6,620 bases of DNA from Acinetobacter sp. (GCA_030152275.1 JASLHF010000039.1:1-6620), one strand, 5' to 3'; numbered from the stretch's first letter, positions 1-6,276 are shown. The notes: generated by a model not told the origin, from the sequence alone. Numbers and translations: made by a program.

Positions 1-2189
1 ACAGCTTGCTTCATCACACGCGCAGATTTCACCACTTGTGGGAGGAACATTTTACCTGAACCGAACAGATCACCGACCACGTTCATACCGTCCATCAATG
101 GACCTTCGATCACATCAAGCGGACGAGCTGATTTTAAACGAGCTTCTTCAGTATCTTCATCAATAAACGTGGTAATACCTTTGACGAGCGCATATTCAAG
201 ACGTTTTTCAACGCTATCATTACGCCACTCCAAGTTTTCAACTTGTTTTTGCGCTGCACCTTGACCACGGTATTTTTCAGCCACTTCTAATAGTTTTTCA
301 GTCGCATCGTGTTGGCTTTCACCTTGATTCTGATTCAGAATCACATCTTCAACCGCAGCTTTTAACTCAGGGTCAATGTCATCGTAAATTGCCATTTGAC
401 CTGCGTTAACAATCCCCATGGTCATGCCTTGTTTGATGGCATGATAAAGGAATACTGAGTGAATCGCTTCACGTACCGGTTCGTTACCACGGAATGAGAA
501 CGATACGTTCGACACACCGCCTGAAATCATCGCATGCGGCAGGTTCTGTTTAATCCAGCCTGTGGCTTCAATGAAGTCCACAGCATAGTTATTGTGTTCT
601 TCAATACCGGTTGCCACGGCAAACACGTTCGGGTCAAAAATAATATCTTCAGCAGGGAAGCCGACTTCATTCACCAACACATCGTAAGAACGTTTACAGA
701 TTTCACGTTTACGTTCAGCGGTATCAGCCTGACCTTTTTCATCAAATGCCATGACAATAACAGCAGCACCGTACTGACGGCATAGACGCGCTTTGTGTAC
801 AAACTCGTCATAACCTTCTTTGAGTGAAATCGAGTTCACCACAGGTTTGCCTTGCACACATTTCAAGCCTGCTTCAATGATTTCCCATTTTGATGAGTCA
901 ATCATGATTGGCACTTTAGAAATTTCAGGTTCTGACGCGACCAGATTAAGGAAATGCACCATCGCACCTTGCGAATCCAGCATCCCTTCATCCATGTTAA
1001 TGTCGATCACCTGTGCACCTGCAACCACTTGCTGCAAAGCAACATCTAGCGCTTCGGCAAAGTTTTCTTCACGGATTAAACGCAGGAATTTTTTAGAACC
1101 GGTCACGTTGGTACGTTCACCGACGTTCACAAATAATGAATCTTCAGTGATGTTAAAGGGTTCTAAACCACTTAAACGACACGCAGGCTTGGTTTCAGGC
1201 ACTTGACGCGGTGCAATGTCTTTCACTGCATTGTAAATCGCACGGATATGATCAGGCGTTGTACCACAACAGCCACCGGTAATGTTAATCAAACCGCTTT
1301 CAGCAAATTCTTTGATGAATGCCGCAGTTTGTTCAGGGGTTTCATCATAACCGCCGAAGGCGTTTGGTAAGCCTGCATTAGGGTGGGCTGAAACAAAGGT
1401 ATCTGCAACATCAGAAATGGTTTTGACATGCGGACGCATCGCATCTGCACCAAGCGCACAGTTAAAACCAATGGATAATAAATCACCGTGGCGTACAGAG
1501 TTCCAGAACGCTTCTGCAGTTTGACCTGTCAGGGTACGGCCTGAAGCATCAGTAATCGTGCCTGAAATCATCAATGGCAATTCGTAGCCAATTTGATTAA
1601 ATACTTCTTTTACCGCAAAGATCGCTGCCTTACAGTTCAGAGTGTCGAATACCGTTTCAATCAGGAGAATATCCGCACCGCCTTCAATCAGGGCGTGTGC
1701 AGCTTCAATATAGTTTTCTTTTAACGCATCAAAAGTAATGTTGCGGAATGCAGGGTCATTGACATTGGGTGAAATCGAGCAAGTCCGTGATGTTGGCCCA
1801 AGCACACCTGCAACAAAACGCGGTTTGTCCGGTGTTGAATATTTTTTGCAGGCTTCTTTGGCAATTCGCGCAGCTTCACGGTTAATTTCAGTAACCAAAT
1901 CTTCCATGTGGTAGTCAGACATCGAAACACGTGTGCCGTTAAAGCTGTTGGTTTCAATGATGTCTGCGCCTGCATCCAAATAGGCTTCATGAATGCCCTG
2001 AATGATGTGGGGTTGGGTTAAGACTAAAAGGTCATTGTTGCCTTTAAGGTCTGATGCCCAGTCAGCAAAACGTTCACCTCGGTAGTCGGCTTCTTCTAAT
2101 TTATGGCGTTGAATCATGGTACCCATCGCACCGTCAATAATCAGGATGCGTTTGGCGAGAAGCTCTTTTAAGGTGGCAAGCGTGGACAT
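1..2189 (-). CDS. metH: Cobalamin-dependent methionine synthase MetH, N-terminal 729 residues (cut by window edge)
   Basis: Transfers the methyl group of 5-methyltetrahydrofolate via cob(I)alamin to homocysteine, making methionine and tetrahydrofolate in the cytoplasm. The frame opens at ATG 2189 (MSTLATLKELLAKRIL) and stays open to the window edge (last whole codon 3-5). The homocysteine-binding barrel covers about residues 1-325; its three zinc-ligand cysteines are present as Cys244 (GFNCALGA) and Cys307-Cys308 (TGGCCGTT). The pterin-binding barrel starts near residue 353 (FVNVGERTNVTGSKKF) and runs to about 615. The cap domain begins near 645 (EGPLMDGMNVVGDLFGSGKMF) and is interrupted at KQA. 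The B12-binding DxHxxG module and the SAM-dependent reactivation domain must lie beyond position 1. The family is usually about 1,230 residues. A weak GGATTGGG ribosome site precedes the start. The visible part shows no frameshift. It diverges from pitA. Confidence 0.97.
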   Translation of the reverse strand, partial: MSTLATLKELLAKRILIIDGAMGTMIQRHKLEEADYRGERFADWASDLKGNNDLLVLTQPHIIQGIHEAYLDAGADIIETNSFNGTRVSMSDYHMEDLVTEINREAARIAKEACKKYSTPDKPRFVAGVLGPTSRTCSISPNVNDPAFRNITFDALKENYIEAAHALIEGGADILLIETVFDTLNCKAAIFAVKEVFNQIGYELPLMISGTITDASGRTLTGQTAEAFWNSVRHGDLLSIGFNCALGADAMRPHVKTISDVADTFVSAHPNAGLPNAFGGYDETPEQTAAFIKEFAESGLINITGGCCGTTPDHIRAIYNAVKDIAPRQVPETKPACRLSGLEPFNITEDSLFVNVGERTNVTGSKKFLRLIREENFAEALDVALQQVVAGAQVIDINMDEGMLDSQGAMVHFLNLVASEPEISKVPIMIDSSKWEIIEAGLKCVQGKPVVNSISLKEGYDEFVHKARLCRQYGAAVIVMAFDEKGQADTAERKREICKRSYDVLVNEVGFPAEDIIFDPNVFAVATGIEEHNNYAVDFIEATGWIKQNLPHAMISGGVSNVSFSFRGNEPVREAIHSVFLYHAIKQGMTMGIVNAGQMAIYDDIDPELKAAVEDVILNQNQGESQHDATEKLLEVAEKYRGQGAAQKQVENLEWRNDSVEKRLEYALVKGITTFIDEDTEEARLKSARPLDVIEGPLMDGMNVVGDLFGSGKMFLPQVVKSARVMKQA

Positions 2190-2226
2190 AAATAACCCAA
2201 TCCGATGGCATATAAAATCGGCATCT

Positions 2227-2235
2227 ATTTTAGCA
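2227..2235 (-). promoter_or_regulatory. Candidate metH promoter, extended -10
   Basis: Read on the minus strand, TGCTAAAAT is an extended -10 element (TGn plus TAAAAT, five of six to TATAAT). No good -35 lies 16-18 bp upstream, which is common when the TG extension is present or when an activator is needed. Transcription would begin near 2220, giving a leader of about 31 bases before the metH ATG at 2189. The leader can form only a weak 5-bp CCGAT/ATCGG hairpin, and I see no cobalamin or SAM riboswitch in it. Confidence 0.5.
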
Positions 2236-2247
2236 GAATTCAGTTCA
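2235..2247 (-). promoter_or_regulatory. MetR-like operator next to the metH promoter
   Basis: The minus strand reads TGAACTGAATTCT, which matches seven of the eight fixed bases of the MetR consensus TGAA-N5-TTCA. It abuts the extended -10 of metH. MetR is the homocysteine-responsive LysR-type activator of met genes in enteric bacteria. A short degenerate motif in AT-rich DNA can arise by chance, and the site is closer to the -10 than activator sites usually are, so this is only suggestive. Confidence 0.25.
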
Positions 2248-2337
2248 AAATGAGTGCAATTCAACTTAATTCATCAAAGCGCATTTTAAGCTGCTGAATA
2301 AACCGCCAAACAGGCCATTGCTGAAAATATCAGCTGC

Positions 2338-2366
2338 TTGTCATAAATGCTTCATCAAGCTGTCAT
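2338..2366 (+). promoter_or_regulatory. Distal cluster of Pho-type repeats with 11-bp period
   Basis: Three heptamers start exactly 11 bp apart: TTGTCAT at 2338, a degenerate GCTTCAT at 2349, and a perfect CTGTCAT at 2360. The Pho box is built of CTGTCAT-type heptamers separated by 4 bp, so the period fits tandem PhoB monomers on one DNA face. A further lone CTGTCAT lies at 2422-2428. The cluster is about 230 bp upstream of the proximal Pho box and about 150 bp from the metH start, so its target is unclear. The middle repeat matches only at TCAT. Confidence 0.4.
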
Positions 2367-2415
2367 CTGTTTCTTTCATGCTGTGCAAATGCTGCAGACA
2401 ATTGCAGCTTGATGA
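2352..2415. repeat. Inverted repeat with inner hairpin in the metH-pitA spacer
   Basis: TCATCAAGCTG (2352-2362) and CAGCTTGATGA (2405-2415) are perfect 11-base inverted copies 42 bp apart. Between and overlapping them, GCTGCA-GACAAT-TGCAGC (2391-2408) forms its own 6-bp hairpin, so the two structures compete for the right arm. No T-tract follows either, which argues against a terminator. The left arm overlaps the third Pho-type repeat. Confidence 0.45.
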
Positions 2416-2492
2416 CACAATCTGTCATATATTTCAGGCAGTTTTATGTGTAGTCAAAAAGCGCGTAATTTAAGCAAAAAAGGACGAAGTGT

Positions 2493-2521
2493 TATCATTA
2501 AGTTAATGAAAAATATATAAT
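2493..2521 (+). promoter_or_regulatory. Candidate distal pitA promoter
   Basis: A perfect -10 hexamer TATAAT (2516-2521) stands 17 bp downstream of TTATCA (2493-2498), which matches four of six bases of the -35 consensus. Transcription would begin near 2528 and produce a leader of roughly 105 bases to the first pitA ATG. The Pho box at 2599-2616 would then lie well inside the transcribed leader, where bound PhoB could only act as a roadblock. Confidence 0.45.
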
Positions 2522-2582
2522 AAATTTATTTCCTTCTCGGGTTTTAAGCGGGATATTCAGTAAATAAAGTATGAAATATTGC

Positions 2583-2610
2583 TTTATATGACGCCTCTTT
2601 GTCATATAAT
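2583..2610 (+). promoter_or_regulatory. Candidate proximal pitA promoter overlapped by the Pho box
   Basis: TATAAT (2605-2610) is a perfect -10 hexamer; TTTATA (2583-2588) lies 16 bp upstream and matches four of six -35 bases. Transcription would begin near 2617, giving a very short leader to ATG 2633 or about 49 bases to ATG 2666. The -10 lies within the Pho box, sharing its first base with the first repeat and its last base with the second, so polymerase and PhoB should exclude each other. Confidence 0.5.
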
Positions 2611-2616
2611 TGTCAC
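2599..2616 (+). promoter_or_regulatory. Pho box (PhoB binding site) upstream of pitA
   Basis: The sequence TTGTCAT-ATAA-TTGTCAC is two direct heptamers separated by 4 bp, the exact architecture of the PhoB-P binding site (consensus CTGTCAT, 4 bp, CTGTCAT/C). It differs from consensus only at the first base of each heptamer and in the tolerated final C. It lies 16 bp upstream of the first ATG of a phosphate transporter gene, a context that strongly supports function. It overlaps the TATAAT of the proximal promoter, pointing to repression under phosphate limitation. If it instead activated, the required -10 would be the poor CAATAT at 2629-2634, starting RNA near 2641 and forcing use of ATG 2666. 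Confidence 0.8.
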
Positions 2617-2632
2617 AATTTAACTGAACAAT

Positions 2633-2655
2633 ATGGGGATTCTTAAATCCTCCAT
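2633..2655 (+). promoter_or_regulatory. Hairpin at the pitA start region
   Basis: ATGGGGATT (2633-2641) pairs with AATCCTCCAT (2646-2655) through nine base pairs with a single bulged T and a CTTA loop. The stem would bury the first ATG of the pitA frame in the mRNA, and ends 10 bases before the second ATG at 2666. The left arm carries a GGGGA and the right arm a CCTCC. This could tune initiation or indicate that 2633-2665 is leader rather than coding sequence. Confidence 0.4.
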
Positions 2656-4285
2656 TTCTGCTTGCATGAATTCTAATCAAACTCCCGTGGATTCAGAACA
2701 GCGCTCGACAGCCTCTAAGTCGACGAATGTTCATGTGCCTACACCGAAATTTTTTATCCCGGTGTTTTTAACTATTATTATTTCTACACTGATTTATATC
2801 GGTTTTCAGGTTTCCACAGATTTATCTCATGTTCCGCCCCTTAGCTTATATTCTATGATTTTGCTGGGCACAGCGCTGTTCATCGCGCTGGGTTTTGAAT
2901 TTGTTAACGGTTTTCATGACACGGCCAATGCCGTGGCGACCGTTATTTATACCAATGCTCTGTCTGCACCTGTGGCTGTGATGTGGGCTGGTTTTTGTAA
3001 CTTCTTAGGAGTTATGGTCGCAAGCGGCGCAGTTGCTTACGGCATCATTGCGCTGCTGCCGGTAGAACTGATCATGAATGTCGGTTCCGGTGCCGGTTTT
3101 GCAATGGTCTTTGCCATGCTGATCGCAGCAATTTTATGGAATTTGGGGACTTGGTTCTTAGGCATTCCAGCATCAAGCTCACACACCTTAATCGGTTCGA
3201 TTTTGGGTGTTGGCATCATGAACTATATTCTGCACTCCTCTAGTGGAGCGAGTGGCGTGGATATGGATCAGGTTCTCAAAGTAGGTAAAGCACTGCTGTT
3301 TTCACCTTTGATCGGTTTTGCATTTGCCGCAGTTGTTTTCTTGATTGTAAAAAAAGTTTTTAAGAAACAGCTTGAGCTATTCCAGCCGCCAGAAGGCAAT
3401 AAGCCGCCACCGCCGCTGATCCGCGCAATTTTGATTTTCACTTGTACAGGCGTGAGCTTTGCGCATGGTTCAAATGACGGTCAAAAGGGCATGGGCTTAA
3501 TCATGCTGATTTTGATTGGCTGTGTGCCGCTGGCGTATTCATTGAACAAAAATTTAGATCACGCTCATCTGCAGTCTTTTGAACAGCTGTCTGCGCAGAC
3601 TGCAACTGCCATTTATCCTCAGCATGACGACATTCCTGATGATCAAGCGCGCGCTGTAATCACTAAATATATTCAGACCAAAGAAATCAATCATGATGTT
3701 GTGCCTGCTTTGGCGAGTCTGACTGATCATTTGGGTGAGCGTGTTGGCCAATATGGCGACTTGAAAGATATTCCAGAACATGCCGTATCTGAAATCCGCA
3801 ATGATATGTATTTAAGCACCACAGCGTTTAAGCGTTTGGATAAAGCAGATCAGTTGCCAAAAATGGACGCTGAGCAAGGCAAGCAATTGAAAGCTTACCG
3901 CAGCAATTTAGATGCGTTCCTGCAGTACATTCCAACTTGGGTGAAAGTCGCTGTTGCACTGGCGTTAGGCTTAGGCACCATGGTGGGCTGGAAACGCATT
4001 GTAGTGACTGTCGGCGAGCGTATTGGTAAAAATCACATGACCTATGGTCAAGGCATGTCTGCAGAACTTGTGGCCATGTCGACCATTGCTGCTGCTGATG
4101 GTTTAGGTATGCCAGTATCAACTACACACGTATTGAACTCTGCGGTAGCGGGTACGATGGTGGCCAATAAGTCCGGCCTGAATTTGAATACGGTCAAAAC
4201 GATTCTTTCTGCTTGGATCTTTACTTTGCCTGCAACGATCTGCCTGTCTGGCGCGCTGTATTGGCTGTTCCTTAAATTTTTCTAA
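2633..4285 (+). CDS. pitA: PitA-type low-affinity inorganic phosphate transporter
   Basis: An inner-membrane PiT-family carrier that imports phosphate, typically as a neutral metal-phosphate complex with protons. Both halves of the family's inverted duplication are visible: VNGFHDTANAVATV (residues 91-104) with IPASSSHTLIG (178-188) in the first, and FAHGSNDGQKGMG (276-288) with MPVSTTHVLNSAVAGTM (493-509) in the second. Hydrophobic segments fill roughly 40-60, 74-240 and 262-303, then a charged cytoplasmic loop (about 304-434) precedes the C-terminal membrane part. At 550 residues it exceeds E. coli PitA (about 500) because of an N-terminal extension of a polar stretch plus one extra membrane segment (FFIPVFLTIIISTLIY). 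The start is uncertain: neither ATG 2633 nor in-frame ATG 2666 (MNSNQTPVDS, 539 residues) has a Shine-Dalgarno sequence, and codons 2-11 include GGG and TCC, which look atypical. It is monocistronic, with a terminator directly after it. Confidence 0.95.
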   Translation: MGILKSSISACMNSNQTPVDSEQRSTASKSTNVHVPTPKFFIPVFLTIIISTLIYIGFQVSTDLSHVPPLSLYSMILLGTALFIALGFEFVNGFHDTANAVATVIYTNALSAPVAVMWAGFCNFLGVMVASGAVAYGIIALLPVELIMNVGSGAGFAMVFAMLIAAILWNLGTWFLGIPASSSHTLIGSILGVGIMNYILHSSSGASGVDMDQVLKVGKALLFSPLIGFAFAAVVFLIVKKVFKKQLELFQPPEGNKPPPPLIRAILIFTCTGVSFAHGSNDGQKGMGLIMLILIGCVPLAYSLNKNLDHAHLQSFEQLSAQTATAIYPQHDDIPDDQARAVITKYIQTKEINHDVVPALASLTDHLGERVGQYGDLKDIPEHAVSEIRNDMYLSTTAFKRLDKADQLPKMDAEQGKQLKAYRSNLDAFLQYIPTWVKVAVALALGLGTMVGWKRIVVTVGERIGKNHMTYGQGMSAELVAMSTIAAADGLGMPVSTTHVLNSAVAGTMVANKSGLNLNTVKTILSAWIFTLPATICLSGALYWLFLKFF

Positions 4286-4299
4286 TTCAATTCTATTCT

Positions 4300-4326
4300 A
4301 AAACGCTGCTCCGGCAGCGTTTTTTT
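4300..4326 (+). terminator. Intrinsic terminator of pitA
   Basis: CGCTGC (4304-4309) pairs with GCAGCG (4314-4319) around a TCCG loop, extended by AAAA/TTTT, and is followed by seven T residues (4320-4326). It begins 15 bp after the pitA stop. The four A residues on the left make it weakly usable from the other strand too. Confidence 0.92.
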
Positions 4327-4606
4327 ATGGATTGAGCTAAGCATGTGAGCAGATATTTTTTACTTGGTGTGTTGATACTGCAAGCGCGCTTTAGCTAAAT
4401 AGCATAGCCAGTTTTCGAGGGCTGCTTGGATAGGAGCTCCCCATCTTTGACATTACTTTTTTGCGTTTTGTTGTATGGGCTTTGACTGTATTGCGCCATT
4501 AGAATAATGAGTATCAGGCTATAAAAATATTTTAGTTTGCTAGGAGTAGGCTAGGGTTGGGAAAGTTTTCTCCTCGCCCTGAATGAACCGCAGTAAATGA
4601 TACCCG
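4327..4606. other. Spacer between convergent terminators, no convincing gene
   Basis: This stretch separates the pitA terminator from the terminator of the next minus-strand gene. On the minus strand it holds a 34-codon ATG frame (4499-4395, MAQYSQSPYNKTQKSNVKDG) without a ribosome site, overlapped in another frame by an open but start-less stretch (4452-4363) ending LENWLCYLAKARLQYQHTK. The switch from one to the other could be a frameshifted relic of a small gene, or both may be chance. I see no terminal inverted repeats, no target duplication and no tRNA. Confidence 0.5.
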
Positions 4607-4642
4607 CAAAAAATCGGGCAAGATCAATTGATCTTGCCCGAT
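4607..4642 (-). terminator. Intrinsic terminator of the 515-residue gene, perfect 30-bp palindrome
   Basis: Positions 4613-4642 are perfectly self-complementary: ATCGGGCAAGATC, AATT, then its exact complement, giving a 13-bp stem with a 4-base loop. On the minus strand six T residues follow directly (A-run 4608-4613 on the plus strand), and the gene's stop codon lies about 40 bp before the stem. The plus-strand side lacks a T-tract, so it acts mainly on the minus-strand transcript. A third copy of the arm GGCAAGATC sits at 4661-4669, between stop codon and stem. Confidence 0.92.
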
Positions 4643-4682
4643 CTAAATGTGTGGATTACCGGCAAGATCCGGCAAACTGCAT

Positions 4683-6230
4683 TTATTTCTTCAGTTTATG
4701 CAGCACTTTATCCAGCGGCAATTTGCTGTCGGCAAAGCCATATAATGCTGCAAACGGCAATGCTGTACGCGCAAGATAGGCCACACGCCATAAACCGCCA
4801 TGATTAGCGCCAGACATCATTAACTGCAGCGGATGTTCAAGCTGTACGTCAGGGTTGGCTACAGAGGCAGGATTACGCAAATCATGCACCCACAGCGCGG
4901 CCATAATCGCATTGGTGGTTTCAGGACTGAAGGCTTCGACATCAAACAGTTTAGCGCCGTTAAAGGCTGCTTTCAGCAGCGGATTTTTAGTCACAGAGCG
5001 GGTCGTGGTGGATGGCGCGATGTTGATGCTGACGCGCTGGCCTTGGCTGCGGGCTAAAGTTGCGCGCCATTGCTGAATGCGTTTAGCTAAAGCATAGTTA
5101 GGGCCTTGTTCAACGACAAGACAGTCTGCAATGCCGTAGCGTATGCCGTTGTCTGATTCGATCAGATCATGCAGGTTTTGCTGAAATAAATGCTGGCGTG
5201 AAAGACTGGATATGCTTGCACTGAGCAGCTGCTGCGTTTTTGAACGCTGGGCAAACTTGGCGGCGGACGCATCAATAACATCGGCGGGTACAGCATAGAC
5301 ATCAGTCGGTGTACACATATACATCAGGCTGGTATCCGGCTTTTGCGCACTGACATACTGCATAATGGCATCCATCGCCATTGAAACACGCACATGCTTT
5401 TCGCCATCTAAATAGGCAATTGCGGCCAAGTCCAGCTGATGGCTGCTTTGAGCTAGCCACTGCGCGATTTCCGGAATTTGGGTCAGCAAGTTTGCGCCCA
5501 GTTTTTCTTTCAGTTTCGCTTCGGACGTGTCTTCTGTCAGCTGTTCAGTGCATGGCGCGTACAGGGTCGCATTGCCGCGTTTAATGATGTCTAAAATTTT
5601 GCCCCACACTTGCGGATTGGGCAAATCAACCGCTGCAATATTAGCCTTCCATTTAGACAGCCATGTCAGCGGGCCAGCTTCAGAGGCTGCGCCAAACAGC
5701 ACCATAGTGCGGTCCGACAGATCAAACCATTCTGGATGAGCGGCAGCTGCGCGCAGCGCGTCGGCATGACTTGGTTCAATAATACCTCTATTCTGCCATT
5801 GCTGAATCTGCGCCAGCAGCGCTTCGCCTTGCAGTTTTTCACCGCGGTAGGGAACGTACCATTCCGGTTCAGCTTCGCTTACCCCTTTCATTTGCACGGT
5901 ATACAGCGGCTGTGCTGGCAGCTGCATCACGTCTTTAAGCGGGAATTTTTGACCATCACGGTAAAATTCAAAAACCTGATGTGCCTTGTGTAAACCGGCT
6001 TGGGCAATGCTGATCGGATTTTGCTGGGTGCGGATGCCTTGCTCGACCAGCGCTTTAAAATATTTAGGATACTGTTTGCGCCAGTTTTTTTCGGCGCCTG
6101 CCCGTACCGCAGTTTTATGTGCAGTTTGCGCTAAAGCTTCAGCAATGATTTCCCGCCCTGTTTTAGAGGTGCTCGGCTTATGCTGATTTGAAGAAATAGG
6201 GAATTGAAGACCGTCAATAGAGCTGGACAT
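4683..6230 (-). CDS. Unnamed protein with Rossmann-like motif and SDR-like YxxxK
   Basis: I do not recognise this 515-residue protein by name. The start at 6230 (MSSSIDGLQFP) is preferred: a GAG lies nine bases before it, whereas the in-frame ATG at 6257 has no ribosome site and abuts the promoter palindrome. Residues about 20-170 are polar and probably helical. At 176-202 MVLFGAASEAGPLTWLSKW leads to IAAVD, a beta-alpha-beta unit with a Gly/Ala-rich turn and a terminal Asp, as in NAD-binding Rossmann folds. At 379-383 YALAK gives the YxxxK of short-chain dehydrogenases, followed after a short gap by RVSINIAPSTTTRSV (399-413), resembling the SDR segment with the conserved proline. The usual serine about 13 residues before the Tyr is absent, and the spacing between the motifs (about 200) exceeds the SDR norm (about 140). 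There is no signal peptide or clear membrane segment, so it is probably cytoplasmic. Oxidoreductase activity is inference. Confidence 0.9.
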   Translation of the reverse strand: MSSSIDGLQFPISSNQHKPSTSKTGREIIAEALAQTAHKTAVRAGAEKNWRKQYPKYFKALVEQGIRTQQNPISIAQAGLHKAHQVFEFYRDGQKFPLKDVMQLPAQPLYTVQMKGVSEAEPEWYVPYRGEKLQGEALLAQIQQWQNRGIIEPSHADALRAAAAHPEWFDLSDRTMVLFGAASEAGPLTWLSKWKANIAAVDLPNPQVWGKILDIIKRGNATLYAPCTEQLTEDTSEAKLKEKLGANLLTQIPEIAQWLAQSSHQLDLAAIAYLDGEKHVRVSMAMDAIMQYVSAQKPDTSLMYMCTPTDVYAVPADVIDASAAKFAQRSKTQQLLSASISSLSRQHLFQQNLHDLIESDNGIRYGIADCLVVEQGPNYALAKRIQQWRATLARSQGQRVSINIAPSTTTRSVTKNPLLKAAFNGAKLFDVEAFSPETTNAIMAALWVHDLRNPASVANPDVQLEHPLQLMMSGANHGGLWRVAYLARTALPFAALYGFADSKLPLDKVLHKLKK

Positions 6231-6258
6231 GCAAAATATCTCGCGTGATCTAATCATT

Positions 6259-6276
6259 TATATACAGTTGTATACA
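6259..6276. promoter_or_regulatory. 18-bp operator-like palindrome in the promoter of the 515-residue gene
   Basis: TATATACAGTTGTATACA is an inverted repeat with 8-bp arms around GT, with one mismatch between the arms (TATATACA against TGTATACA). It lies 29-46 bp upstream of the preferred start. TGTATACA-type palindromes are typical of GntR-family operators, but no regulator gene is in the window to pair with it. It touches every promoter element I can propose, so a bound protein would probably repress. Confidence 0.55.

Noticed and set aside
534..1206. Plus-strand ORFs of 83 and 128 codons
   Set aside because: They lie antisense inside metH, whose minus-strand frame is continuous and matches the family throughout.
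1289..1990. Minus-strand ORFs of 65 and 89 codons in other frames of metH
   Set aside because: Out of frame with the intact MetH reading frame and without protein-like composition.
2190..2226. Cobalamin or SAM riboswitch in the metH leader
   Set aside because: The proposed leader is only about 31 bases with a 5-bp hairpin, too short for any known riboswitch of either class.
2266..2340. Start-less minus-strand frame ending GLFGGLFSSLKCALMN
   Set aside because: Looks protein-like, but it is only 24 codons, lies directly after a stop, and its only ATG is the penultimate codon; probably chance in the metH upstream region.
2498..2680. Minus-strand 60-codon ORF across the pitA promoter
   Set aside because: It overlaps the Pho box, promoters and pitA start, has no ribosome site, and its translation looks like AT-rich random sequence.
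4327..4606. Insertion-sequence remnant between pitA and the convergent gene
   Set aside because: No terminal inverted repeats, target duplication or transposase motif could be found.
4597..4779. Plus-strand 60-codon ORF
   Set aside because: It runs through the terminator palindrome and into the 3' end of the opposite-strand gene.
4833..6186. Several plus-strand ORFs of 66-127 codons
   Set aside because: All are antisense to the 515-residue gene, whose frame is uninterrupted over its full length.
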